Positions 1-7,530 of a stretch of 19,787 nucleotides of DNA are shown here, one piece after another. The notes beneath the pieces are model-generated. The model worked only from the letters and a program-made list of their open reading frames with translations. It was not told where the DNA came from and made no database searches. The DNA is from JAVZLH01 sp049700435 (GTDB taxonomy: Archaea; Thermoproteota; Bathyarchaeia; Bathyarchaeales; Bathycorpusculaceae), in NCBI GenBank assembly GCA_049700435.1, contig JBNAVK010000028.1, forward strand, positions 1 through 19,787. The letters run 5' to 3'. Position 1 is the stretch's first letter, and every line of letters starts with the position of its first letter. Position numbers and translations under genes: made by a program.

Positions 1-399
1 TTGTTTTTGGTGGCGCTTATTCAATTCTTGAGAAAGCGTAGTGTTCTCGTTACGAAAGGTATTTATTCGGTTGTTAGGCACCCGCAATATCTCGGTATAA
101 TAATTTTAACTCTTGGTTATTCTCTCATGGTTATATGGGCGACAATGCCACCATCAATTGGAATTGCCCAGAACATCTTATTCGTATGGCTAATACAAGT
201 TCTTGGTTATATCGCCCTTGCATTTTACGAGGAAAAACGTCTTCTGCAAGAATATAAAAGCGAATTTGAACAATACCAGCGTGAGGTTCCATTTATCTTT
301 CCAGTTCCATGTCCACAATGGATTCCTGAACCAGTTTTCTCGTTTATTCCGGCTCTAATCATTGTTTTTGTTACATCTCTGGCGGTTATTTTAATATGA
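1..399 (+). CDS. ICMT/PEMT-like membrane methyltransferase, 5'-truncated
   Basis: C-terminal part of a polytopic membrane methyltransferase of the isoprenylcysteine carboxyl methyltransferase / phospholipid methyltransferase-like superfamily. Visible are the characteristic GIYSVVRHPQYLG stretch (residues 20-32), two hydrophobic segments around it (about 30-75), an EEKRL...EYKSEF...YQREVPF segment typical of the SAM-binding C-terminus, and a last hydrophobic helix (about 113-132). Family members are usually 180-220 aa, and the frame is open to base 1, so the real start lies outside the window; the TTG at base 1 is probably just an internal Leu codon. The acceptor substrate cannot be told: ICMT-like archaeal and bacterial homologues are mostly uncharacterised. 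It ends 10 bp from the convergent inositol-phosphate synthase gene. Confidence 0.75.
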   Translation: MFLVALIQFLRKRSVLVTKGIYSVVRHPQYLGIIILTLGYSLMVIWATMPPSIGIAQNILFVWLIQVLGYIALAFYEEKRLLQEYKSEFEQYQREVPFIFPVPCPQWIPEPVFSFIPALIIVFVTSLAVILI

Positions 400-409
400 T
401 GTTTACCGA

Positions 410-1489
410 TTAAAATTTACGTTTTCCTCTAATAAAATCCTCAACCCACTCTTTAGCCACTGAGTCTGGAACTTGAACTGGCGGGTGCTTGAAAGCGTAG
501 GAGGATATACTTATTAGAGGACCAGCTATTTTGCGGTCCAAAGCCAGCTTTACAGCTCTTATAACGTCGATTACGACTCCGGCGCTGTTGGGTGAGTCCT
601 CAACCTCGAGTTTTGCAGTAATTGTTACTGGCAAATTGCCAAATTTTCTTCCTCTAAGCGTTATGTAACAAATTTTCTTATCTCCAAGGAAAGGCACGTA
701 ATCTGATGGTCCAATTCTCGTTGGTAAATCGTATGGGACAAGGCTTGTAACAGCCTCTGTTTTGCTTATTCTCTTCGTCTTGAGCCTCTCTTCAACAGTC
801 ATGTTTAGAAAATCCGTGTTTCCGCCGAGATTCAGCTGATAAGTTTCTTCAACCACAACTCCTCTGTCGATGCACAGTTTAACGAGATTTCTATGCAAGA
901 TTGTTGCGCCAAGCTGACTTTTAACGTCGTCTCCGGCTACCGGGAGTCCCTTTTCTTCAAATTTTTTGCTCCATGCGGGGTCTGAAGCTATAAACTCGGG
1001 CATGCAGTTCACAAAGGCGCATCCAGCATCTAAAGCCGCTTGTGCATAAACGCGGGTGGCATAATGGCTTCCAACAGGCAAATAATTAACAAGCATGTCA
1101 GCTCTCGTTTCCTTCAGAACTTGAGCGACATCCACCGTTTTAATTTCAGAAGGGTTGTAAACGCTAAAAGGTTCTTTCATGTGGTCTGCTACACCGTCCA
1201 TAATGGGACCCGGCGAAACTTTCACGCCTAGGCGTGGGACATCCGCGAACTTGACGCAACAATTTGGCTTCGTGAATATGGCTTCAGCCAAGTCCTTTCC
1301 AATTTTGTTTTTGTCAACTTCAAATGCGGCGACAAATTTTATGTCTCTTATATGGTAGCCGCCAAAATTTACGTGCATAAGCCCCGGCGCAGTCGCTTCT
1401 TCTTTTGCATCCTTGTAATATTCGACTCCTTGAACAAGCGCGGATGCGCAATTGCCTACGCCCGCTATTGCGACTCGTATTTCTGGCAA
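410..1489 (-). CDS. ino1: myo-inositol-1-phosphate synthase
   Basis: Converts glucose-6-phosphate to L-myo-inositol-1-phosphate using NAD+ redox cycling, the first step to inositol phospholipid head groups (archaetidylinositol) and to inositol-based solutes in archaea. The 359-aa product begins with a Rossmann motif GVGNCASALVQG (residues 10-21), and has LVNYLPVGSHYA, GDDVKSQLGATI and a QLNLGGNTDFLNM segment that are hallmarks of the prokaryotic synthase. Length fits the archaeal/bacterial type. The start is a TTG (1487-1489); it is supported by a GAGGAGA Shine-Dalgarno-like sequence 9 nt upstream and by the Rossmann strand starting three residues later. It diverges from the 1611 gene with a TATA-like element between them. 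An inositol-phosphate transferase partner is not in the window. Confidence 0.93.
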   Translation of the reverse strand: MPEIRVAIAGVGNCASALVQGVEYYKDAKEEATAPGLMHVNFGGYHIRDIKFVAAFEVDKNKIGKDLAEAIFTKPNCCVKFADVPRLGVKVSPGPIMDGVADHMKEPFSVYNPSEIKTVDVAQVLKETRADMLVNYLPVGSHYATRVYAQAALDAGCAFVNCMPEFIASDPAWSKKFEEKGLPVAGDDVKSQLGATILHRNLVKLCIDRGVVVEETYQLNLGGNTDFLNMTVEERLKTKRISKTEAVTSLVPYDLPTRIGPSDYVPFLGDKKICYITLRGRKFGNLPVTITAKLEVEDSPNSAGVVIDVIRAVKLALDRKIAGPLISISSYAFKHPPVQVPDSVAKEWVEDFIRGKRKF

Positions 1490-1537
1490 TTGACAGTTCT
1501 CCTCTAACGTTTAGTGAAGGCTTTATGATTGTCCACT

Positions 1538-1544
1538 CTATAAC
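1538..1544 (-). promoter_or_regulatory. putative TATA box of ino1
   Basis: On the minus strand the intergenic region reads GGTTATAGAG, placed about 50 nt upstream of the TTG start and about 25-30 nt upstream of a plausible transcription start just before the GAGGAGA ribosome binding site. Spacing fits archaeal TBP/TFB promoters. Assigned by eye only. Confidence 0.35.
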
Positions 1545-1610
1545 CTTTTCTGGAAATGACAAGGTTAAAAGGGAACATAAAACAAAAGCATTAGCGGAAG
1601 GCTGTTCATC

Positions 1611-1979
1611 ATGGAAGAAAACGAAGTAACCGTAAAACATGAGCCCTTCAAAGAAATTGTAATTATGGAGCGCAATTATTTTTCAACCCCCGACGACATA
1701 GCAAGGTTCGCGTCAATCATAGCCGGAGGCAAAGCTGTAGGACTATACTGGGCTGAGGGCGTAGTATTCCTTTATTTTCCACTTCCAGCTTCCACGGAAA
1801 TTGCCGCCAAGGCACTTGTTGAAGACAAGCGTGTCTACTGGACTTTTGTTGGCTATGCACTTATGCCAAAATATCAGTCAACGATCGAAACAAAAGAAAA
1901 AATAATAGTCCCCATCATCGACATGTCCTCTAACCCCGTGCTCAAAAAAGTTGCAAAATGGCTGAAAGAACAGCAATGA
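1611..1979 (+). CDS. conserved-looking hypothetical protein, coupled to riboflavin kinase
   Basis: A 122-aa soluble protein that I do not recognise. No signal peptide, transmembrane segment, Cys pair or nucleotide-binding loop is visible. It has alternating strand- and helix-like segments (KEIVIMERNYF, ARFASIIAGGKAVGLYWAEGVVFLYFPLP, KIIVPIIDM) and a basic amphipathic C-terminus (VLKKVAKWLKEQQ), so probably a small alpha/beta fold. A purine-rich GGAAGG lies about 8 nt before the ATG, and a TTAAAA element at 1565-1570 could be its TATA box. Its stop overlaps the start of the riboflavin kinase gene as ATGA, implying translational coupling and perhaps a linked role, but no function should be assigned. 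Confidence 0.75.
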   Translation: MEENEVTVKHEPFKEIVIMERNYFSTPDDIARFASIIAGGKAVGLYWAEGVVFLYFPLPASTEIAAKALVEDKRVYWTFVGYALMPKYQSTIETKEKIIVPIIDMSSNPVLKKVAKWLKEQQ

Positions 1980-2410
1980 CTGCCCGCCTAATCATGTCCG
2001 TCGGTGATTTAAGTTTGCCAAGAAGGCTGCGATTGAGGGGAACTGTTGTCGCTGGAAGCGGAGAAGGCGCAAAATTCGTCGGGCTTCCATGGGTTAAAAA
2101 GCAGATAGCTGAAAAACTCGGTTTTAATCCTTACCTAGGGACATTAAACATAAAACTGTCTGAGGAAAGCGTTAAAATCAAAAAATTATTGGAGAAGACC
2201 AAATCAATAGAAATTTCTTCAATTGAAAACTTTTGTCGTGGAAAATGCTATAGAGCTTCATTGAAAAGGCATGTGAAATGCGCCATCGTCATACCTGATG
2301 TTCCAAACTACCCTGAAGATGTTCTAGAAATTGTTGCGCCAGTAAATTTAAGGGAGAAACTCCAGTTAAAGGACGGAGACCATGTTAAAATTGAAGTGGA
2401 GCCTCCTTAA
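1976..2410 (+). CDS. ribK: CTP-dependent riboflavin kinase (archaeal, DUF120)
   Basis: Phosphorylates riboflavin to FMN using CTP rather than ATP, the archaeal replacement for bacterial RibF-type kinases. Signature segments are LRGTVVAGSGEGAKFVGLPW near the N-terminus, then FNPYLGTLNIKL, and a C-terminal IVAPVNLREKLQLKDGDHVKIE that matches the cradle-loop barrel family. I chose the ATG at 1976 because it overlaps the previous stop as ATGA; an in-frame ATG at 1958 would add six residues and cannot be excluded. The length (144-150 aa) suits the single-domain form; there is no N-terminal winged-helix domain as in the RbkR regulator-kinases. Co-transcribed with the 1611 gene and convergent with purB. 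Confidence 0.92.
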   Translation: MTARLIMSVGDLSLPRRLRLRGTVVAGSGEGAKFVGLPWVKKQIAEKLGFNPYLGTLNIKLSEESVKIKKLLEKTKSIEISSIENFCRGKCYRASLKRHVKCAIVIPDVPNYPEDVLEIVAPVNLREKLQLKDGDHVKIEVEPP

Positions 2411-2419
2411 TTCAAAATA

Positions 2420-3790
2420 TCAGTACAGTAACCCCCTAGCTTTGCGCTCTTCTTTAGTAATCTTCACCACATGCTCAACTTGTTCCAAGGCTGTACCCAA
2501 ATAGTTCCGCGGATTCAGCGCATCCTCTATCTCCTTTTCGCTAAGCTTCCCCCTAACAACTTTGTCTCGAAGAAGAACATCCTTAAATGGAAGCTTTTCC
2601 ACCTCGCTCTTTAAGGTTAATTTTCTAAGCAGTTCATGGGCTTCTTGGCGGTTCATTCCCTTTTTTGTTAAGGCAATCATTACAGCTTCGGACATGGCAC
2701 GTCCCTGCGTCAACTCAATGTTTTTCAACATGCGTTCTTCATCAACATGCAAGTTAGCTACAATATTATTCATGAGGAAGAGCATATAATCAGTTAGGAT
2801 GCAAGCCTCTGGAATGATGAAGCGCTCAGCGGAAGACTGAGTTAAGTCCCTCTCATGCCAAGTTACAACATTTTCCAATGCTGGAATAATGAGGCTTCTG
2901 ACGATTCTGGCTAAGCCGCAAATCCTCTCACAAGTCTCGGGGTTTCGTTTATGGGGCATTGTTGAACTGCCAACCTGTTTTTCCGCCTCAAAAGGCTCAA
3001 AGAGTTCTCCGATTTCTGGTCTTTGCAGTTCGCGGATTTCAGTTGCGAAATTCTCAAGCGTAGATGCTATGAGAGCGAGTAAGCACACAACTTCAGCGTG
3101 GCGGTCTCTTTGCACAATCTGTGTTGATATGTCTGCATGTTTTATTCCAAGCCTTTGCATTATAAGTTCTTGAATTTTCACCGCATTTTCGCCTAAACCA
3201 GCTTGTGTACCAACCGCGCCGCTCATTTTTCCAACTATTACACGTTCTCTGCACTGTCTAAGCCTCTGAATGTGTCTAGAAACCTCACGCATCCAAACTG
3301 CAAACTTGAAACCCAAAGTTATTGGCAAAGCATGCTGACCGTGTGTTCTCCCTATCATCAACGTGTTTTTGTATTGCAGCGCCTTGCCCATCAAGGTCTT
3401 CTCAAAAACGTTCAGCTTCTCCTCTATAATTTCTAAAGCTTCTCTTAATTGGAGAGCGTTCGCCGTGTCCACAATGTCATAGCTTGTTGCCCCTAGATGA
3501 ACAAATGCTCCGCTTGAACCGCATACTTCGGCTAAAGCCCTAACCAACGCCATAACATCATGCTTAATCTCTCGTTCAATCTCCTTAACTCGACTTATCT
3601 TAACATGCTTCAAAGAAGCCATAGCAACGATTTTTTCAGCGTCTTTCCGCGGTATATTGCCGACTTCCGCGTGCGCCCAAGCCAAAGCAGCCTCAACGTC
3701 AAGCATTTTCTGCAGTCGGTTTTCCTCTTCAAAAATTCTTCGCATTTCAGCGGTTCCATAACGCCCCGTGTCGATTGGAAGAATAGGCAA
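2420..3790 (-). CDS. purB: adenylosuccinate lyase
   Basis: Cleaves SAICAR to AICAR and adenylosuccinate to AMP in purine biosynthesis. The 456-aa protein is a complete fumarase/aspartase-superfamily member: N-terminal PIDTGRYGTAEMRRIF, the general-acid segment IGRTHGQHALP (about 147-157), and the signature GSSTMPHKRNPETCE (about 274-288) on the flexible catalytic loop. The start is a TTG at 3788-3790 preceded by GAGGGATTAGAG on the coding strand; the PIDTGRYGT motif starting at residue 5 makes an inner start unlikely. It lies divergently from the asparagine-synthetase-like gene with about 90 bp between them. Confidence 0.95.
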   Translation of the reverse strand: MPILPIDTGRYGTAEMRRIFEEENRLQKMLDVEAALAWAHAEVGNIPRKDAEKIVAMASLKHVKISRVKEIEREIKHDVMALVRALAEVCGSSGAFVHLGATSYDIVDTANALQLREALEIIEEKLNVFEKTLMGKALQYKNTLMIGRTHGQHALPITLGFKFAVWMREVSRHIQRLRQCRERVIVGKMSGAVGTQAGLGENAVKIQELIMQRLGIKHADISTQIVQRDRHAEVVCLLALIASTLENFATEIRELQRPEIGELFEPFEAEKQVGSSTMPHKRNPETCERICGLARIVRSLIIPALENVVTWHERDLTQSSAERFIIPEACILTDYMLFLMNNIVANLHVDEERMLKNIELTQGRAMSEAVMIALTKKGMNRQEAHELLRKLTLKSEVEKLPFKDVLLRDKVVRGKLSEKEIEDALNPRNYLGTALEQVEHVVKITKEERKARGLLY

Positions 3791-3879
3791 ACTCTAATCC
3801 CTCGTCAGAAAATAGGGCGGTTAAAGATTAATGTTTTACCTAAGATAATATGGTGGGCAACCAAACAAGGTCGTTTTTG

Positions 3880-5334
3880 ATGGGAGAGATAGTGGCAGTT
3901 CTTGACAAAAAAGGGCAAGAGGCAACGGAAAAAGCGGTAGACATGCTTAAGGTTTTAGCGCCCAAGAATCCAGACGCATATGGAATAGCCACTTCATCAA
4001 CAGCGAGAATCGAAACAACCATCGATGCCCTACAAAGTGTTCATGCTGAAAGAGCACATGTAGCGCTGGGGCATGTCTTCTCCAAAATTCTTCCAAACGA
4101 TAAACCACAACCAACAAAACTTAAAGAAGCAACAATTGTCTTTGAAGGACGAATTTATCCACCAATGACGGACATGTCCGACATTGAAGCTGTTGTCAAT
4201 AAACTGCATTCCTATTCTGCGAAGGCCGTTGAAACCTTCATCCGAAATGTTAACGGAGACTTTGCCTTTGCAATAGCCAAACCCAAAAGGATTATTGCAG
4301 GCAGAGACCCCATGGGCTTTCAACCCCTCTATTATGGTGAAAACGCAAATTTCGCCGCCTTAGCCTCCGCCCGTAAGGCGTTATGGAAAATTGGAATAAA
4401 ACAGGTTTGTTCCTTCCCTCCGGGGCATATGGCACTTGTCGATAGGAGGGGCTTTAAGCTCAAACCCGTGAAGGTTCTTTCCTACTATAAGCCTATGCGA
4501 ATAACAATGGCGTCTGCAACTGAAGAATTAGAAGAGCTTCTGGAATGTTTAGTGAGGAAAAAAGTTTTAGGGTTAAAAGAGGTGGCAGTAGCCTTTTCGG
4601 GAGGAATAGACAGCAGCCTAATAGCATTCCTAGCGGAAAAGTCTGGTGTAGATGTTCAGCTGATTCATGTAAGCCTTAGGAATCAGCCGGAAACTAAACA
4701 TGCGCGGATGGTGGCTGAAAAATTAAAGTTGCCGCTACACATCTACTTGTTCAATGAGGATGACGTAGAAGCAACGCTTCCAAAAGTTGTTTGGCTGGTC
4801 GAAGAGGCAGACACCGCAAAATTAAGCATCGGCACTCCGTTCTATTGGGCGGCAGAAAAGACAGCGGAAATGAGTCTGAAAGTGCTTTTAGCAGGGCAAG
4901 GCGCGGACGAACTTTTTGGCGGATACAAGCGTTATGTGAACTGTTATCTGCGTCAAGACGGCGAAGTGGTTCGTAGAAAAATGTTCGCTGACATCCTTAG
5001 GCTTCACGAAAACGACATTGAAAGGGATGTTAAAATCTGCAAATTTCACGGTGTGGAGCTGCGCCTTCCATTTGCAACATATGAAATGGCAAATTTCGCC
5101 GCGCGCCTCCCAACGGAATTGAAAATTGAACGGCGGCAAGACGCACTTAGGAAGGTTATTTTGAGGAGCGTTGCCAAAAAACTCGGTTTTCCCAGTTGCA
5201 TAGTTGAGTATCCGAAGAGGGCAATACAGTATGCCACTGGCGTAGATAAAACTATCAATAAGCTGTCGAGAAAAAGGGGAATGCATGTGAAAGAATATTT
5301 GAACGATGTTTTTCAAAAAGTCATGAAGATCTAA
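3880..5334 (+). CDS. asparagine synthetase-like protein with degenerate glutaminase domain
   Basis: Two-domain layout of class-II glutamine-dependent asparagine synthetase. The N-terminal half (about 1-190) still shows the Ntn-glutaminase fold, for example GDFAFAIAKPKRIIAGRDPMGFQPLYYG. The C-terminal half has the ATP-pyrophosphatase P-loop AFSGGIDSS (about 239-247), GQGADELFGGY (about 339-349) and a VELRLPF segment. The residue after the initiator Met is Gly, not the nucleophilic Cys2 (MGEIVAV in place of MCGIxA). Canonical LxHRRLSI and NGEIYN glutamine-site motifs read LGHVFSKI and EGRIYPP. I therefore infer that it cannot use glutamine conventionally and may use free ammonia or make another amide via an acyl-adenylate. 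Start: the ATG at 3880 places the motif at the N-terminus after an AAGGT; an ATG at 3850 would add 10 residues. Confidence 0.85.
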   Translation: MGEIVAVLDKKGQEATEKAVDMLKVLAPKNPDAYGIATSSTARIETTIDALQSVHAERAHVALGHVFSKILPNDKPQPTKLKEATIVFEGRIYPPMTDMSDIEAVVNKLHSYSAKAVETFIRNVNGDFAFAIAKPKRIIAGRDPMGFQPLYYGENANFAALASARKALWKIGIKQVCSFPPGHMALVDRRGFKLKPVKVLSYYKPMRITMASATEELEELLECLVRKKVLGLKEVAVAFSGGIDSSLIAFLAEKSGVDVQLIHVSLRNQPETKHARMVAEKLKLPLHIYLFNEDDVEATLPKVVWLVEEADTAKLSIGTPFYWAAEKTAEMSLKVLLAGQGADELFGGYKRYVNCYLRQDGEVVRRKMFADILRLHENDIERDVKICKFHGVELRLPFATYEMANFAARLPTELKIERRQDALRKVILRSVAKKLGFPSCIVEYPKRAIQYATGVDKTINKLSRKRGMHVKEYLNDVFQKVMKI

Positions 5335-5412
5335 AGGTGTACATACTCAATTTGTTTATCATGGCGTCCCAAAATTGTTCAAAGCAATGCTGAGTCTAAG
5401 GAAGTGAGAGCA

Positions 5413-5595
5413 TTATTCAATGACTTGTATGGCGCTTTCTGGACATTGGGCTTCGCATGCTCTGCACACTAGGCACTCTTCTGGTTTCACGGGAACAGAT
5501 TTTCCATCTTTAACTTCGTAAACTCCAACTGGACACGTATCTACACATGTACCGCATCCGGTACACTTATGATTGTCAACTACTATTTTCACCAT
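5413..5595 (-). CDS. 2[4Fe-4S] ferredoxin
   Basis: A 60-aa soluble electron carrier with two cluster-binding motifs in the standard arrangement: CTGCGTCVDTCP (residues 11-22) and CLVCRACEAQCP (residues 41-52), each CxxCxxCxxxCP. Typical of clostridial-type archaeal ferredoxins serving pyruvate/2-oxoacid oxidoreductases, hydrogenases and radical enzymes. The ATG is preceded by a strong GAGAGGAGA ribosome binding site 4-7 nt upstream. It sits alone between the asparagine-synthetase-like gene (convergent) and the membrane protein gene (same strand, 65 bp gap), so its redox partner is not indicated by context. Confidence 0.95.
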   Translation of the reverse strand: MVKIVVDNHKCTGCGTCVDTCPVGVYEVKDGKSVPVKPEECLVCRACEAQCPESAIQVIE

Positions 5596-5660
5596 TTTGT
5601 TCTCCTCTCCGAATTAGATTTCATTGAAAATTAGGTGTAGCATAAAAGCGTTTAGGTCGA

Positions 5661-7379
5661 CTAGCGAATTTCTTCACGTAACCTTAGCATAATTCCAGTG
5701 ATAGCCGTTTCAGCCCTTTCTTTTCTTCCCTGATAATCTGCCAGAAGCCTACGATAAGCCTCAAGGGAAAGGTCGCCCCTAGCGTGACGAGCATCAATGC
5801 TTCTTATGTTAGACTCAACCTCGTTAATTTCGGTTTCAGCAACTTCAAGTTGCCGCATCAAATCCGCATATTTGCCGCCAGCACCGCGTAGCCTCTCCTT
5901 GCCCTCTGCCAGACTTTTCGAGAGTGCATTAAGCCGTGTTTCCAAGGTTTTCTTTTGCACCTTGTACCGGCGCCTTGGAATCTTTCCTTTTCGCACCCTG
6001 CTTTCAAGAGACTCTAACTCAGAAATTATTTTTCTCTTCTCTTCATACGCCTCAACGAAAGCCTTAATGTGTTCAGGGCGAAGTCCTATGGCAACAGAGG
6101 GCACTGCAACCGGTGATGGAGCTTTCGGTTTCTTCCAAACAAGAACAACCGCGCATCCGACAACCGCTAGCGCCCAAATCCACAATGTCGGGCGGAAGGA
6201 TAACCACAATGGATTGTACACGTATGTCAATGCTATTGCAAAGTCATGAGCATCCAAATAAGTTAACCCGCTTTTTTCAATTGTAAACGTCTCTTGGAAG
6301 ATGTTTCGCGTTACACTGTAGGCGCTTTCAGTCTTCTTTTCAAAGGCGTTGAGCGATGTGATACGCGCTCCTTCTGGCAAGATAAAAGTTACTGATGCTT
6401 GTTTAATATAGACATTCAAATATTCGAAAAGGGCAATGCTAAGTTTGAACATGTTGCCGTCCTCATGGTTAATAGATTCTTTCGGCAGTTTGTATCGTAT
6501 CGTAAACCATGCGGATTCACCAGCCCTCACTTGCAGTTTAGTAATTCTGTATTGACCCGGGTTTTCTGTTATCCGCGTTAATCCGTTTTTTTCATCAGCT
6601 ATTTTTCTTCCAAACAAGTCGTATACTATTGGATCAGAGGAGTTAGGAGGAAGTGTAACCTCAATAAGGCTCACTTCTATTGGCGACTTATTCGTCACGT
6701 AGTAGGCGTCAGCTCCCTCTATTTCGCCGAATTCATTTACCGTGATTACGCTTTTCAACTCTTCAAAATCAACTAAAATTAGACTGCCTTGAGCCATGGG
6801 AATGCCAACTTCAGAAGTGGAAACATTATAGGTGAATTCCGGTAAATTCTCTATAGAATAGCTTTGTTTGCTTGCACCAGGCATAACAATTGAGACATTG
6901 CATTTCGCAACCGGCTTTGTTAAGCTGGGAAGACCTGGAAAACTTGCGTAATAACCTCCCTCCTCTCCAGGTGCGATAAGCTCGTTTGAAAGCACGAACA
7001 CAACAGTAAATACTCGTGGTGCCCTATCAGGGAAGGTGATGTTTGCGCCATAAAAGCCGACGTGTTCTCCTAAAGGCGTGTTAAGAGTTACTGGAAACTC
7101 GTTTGTTTCGTTGAAGGCGACACATTGGAGGACGTGCTCTGCAAATTTGTATGGGAAACCTATGAGAAAGTACTTTGGTGCCTGTCCTGTCGCATTTATT
7201 TTTACAGTGTCGTTCACTAAAATGTAGCCGTTATGAAGCATCTGGATTGTATGTTCCACGTATTCGATGCTGTAGTTCCCGTTGGCGTCTGTTGCCTTCG
7301 CAATGTTTGTATTGAATGCAGCAAAGGCAAAAGCAGCCAGAATAACCATTAAAACTGTTGGCGCCAAAGTTTTCTTCAC
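5661..7379 (-). CDS. secreted, membrane-anchored protein with cytoplasmic coiled coil
   Basis: No family recognised. Residues 1-30 form a Sec signal peptide (KKT, then a hydrophobic run APTVLMVILAAFAFAAF, then A-K-A-T). Residues about 31-395 are a beta-rich extracytoplasmic domain with many N-X-S/T sequons (NDT, NAT, NET, NIT, NVS), consistent with archaeal N-glycosylation. One transmembrane helix follows (about 399-417, WIWALAVVGCAVVLVW) with KKPK on the inside. The last 130 residues are highly charged heptad-like coiled coil (EAYEEKRKIISELESLESRV onward). So it probably links the cell surface to a cytoplasmic partner. A GGAGG lies 8 nt before the GTG at 7379; the in-frame TTG at 7382 is an alternative only one codon longer. 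Confidence 0.75.
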   Translation of the reverse strand: MKKTLAPTVLMVILAAFAFAAFNTNIAKATDANGNYSIEYVEHTIQMLHNGYILVNDTVKINATGQAPKYFLIGFPYKFAEHVLQCVAFNETNEFPVTLNTPLGEHVGFYGANITFPDRAPRVFTVVFVLSNELIAPGEEGGYYASFPGLPSLTKPVAKCNVSIVMPGASKQSYSIENLPEFTYNVSTSEVGIPMAQGSLILVDFEELKSVITVNEFGEIEGADAYYVTNKSPIEVSLIEVTLPPNSSDPIVYDLFGRKIADEKNGLTRITENPGQYRITKLQVRAGESAWFTIRYKLPKESINHEDGNMFKLSIALFEYLNVYIKQASVTFILPEGARITSLNAFEKKTESAYSVTRNIFQETFTIEKSGLTYLDAHDFAIALTYVYNPLWLSFRPTLWIWALAVVGCAVVLVWKKPKAPSPVAVPSVAIGLRPEHIKAFVEAYEEKRKIISELESLESRVRKGKIPRRRYKVQKKTLETRLNALSKSLAEGKERLRGAGGKYADLMRQLEVAETEINEVESNIRSIDARHARGDLSLEAYRRLLADYQGRKERAETAITGIMLRLREEIR

Positions 7380-7419
7380 CAAAGTTTCCTCCGCATACCT
7401 TTCTGAGTTTTGAACTTTC

Positions 7420-7429
7420 TATTTATTAA
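7420..7429 (-). promoter_or_regulatory. putative TATA box of the membrane protein gene
   Basis: Minus-strand TTAATAAATA lies about 45 nt upstream of the GTG start and about 25-30 nt before a plausible transcription start near 7397, leaving a short leader that contains the GGAGG site. Divergent from a second AT-rich element serving the radical SAM gene. Confidence 0.35.
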
Positions 7430-7487
7430 CAAGCCTACTTATTTACTTTTAGAGGCATAAATAACTGGGCTTTATTTGAACAATAAA

Positions 7488-7496
7488 GTTATAATT
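7488..7496 (+). promoter_or_regulatory. putative TATA box of the radical SAM gene
   Basis: GTTATAATT centred about 39 nt upstream of the ATG at 7531, predicting a transcription start near 7518 and a short leader containing AGCGGAAGA. By-eye assignment. Confidence 0.3.
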
Positions 7497-7530
7497 CTTT
7501 TGGTTTTGAAGTTTAAGCGGAAGACTCGCG

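Noticed and set aside
1..3. TTG at base 1 as a real start of the methyltransferase
   Set aside because: The frame is open at the window edge and the product is shorter than family members; it is more likely truncated.
4888..5316. 142-aa minus-strand open frame
   Set aside because: Antisense shadow within the asparagine-synthetase-like gene; no family features.
5335..5412. Possible small RNA or terminator between the asparagine-synthetase-like and ferredoxin genes
   Set aside because: No convincing hairpin, poly-T run or conserved motif was visible by eye.
5797..6249. 150-aa plus-strand open frame
   Set aside because: Antisense shadow of the coiled-coil region of the membrane protein gene; no ribosome binding site and a low-complexity Ser/Leu-rich product.
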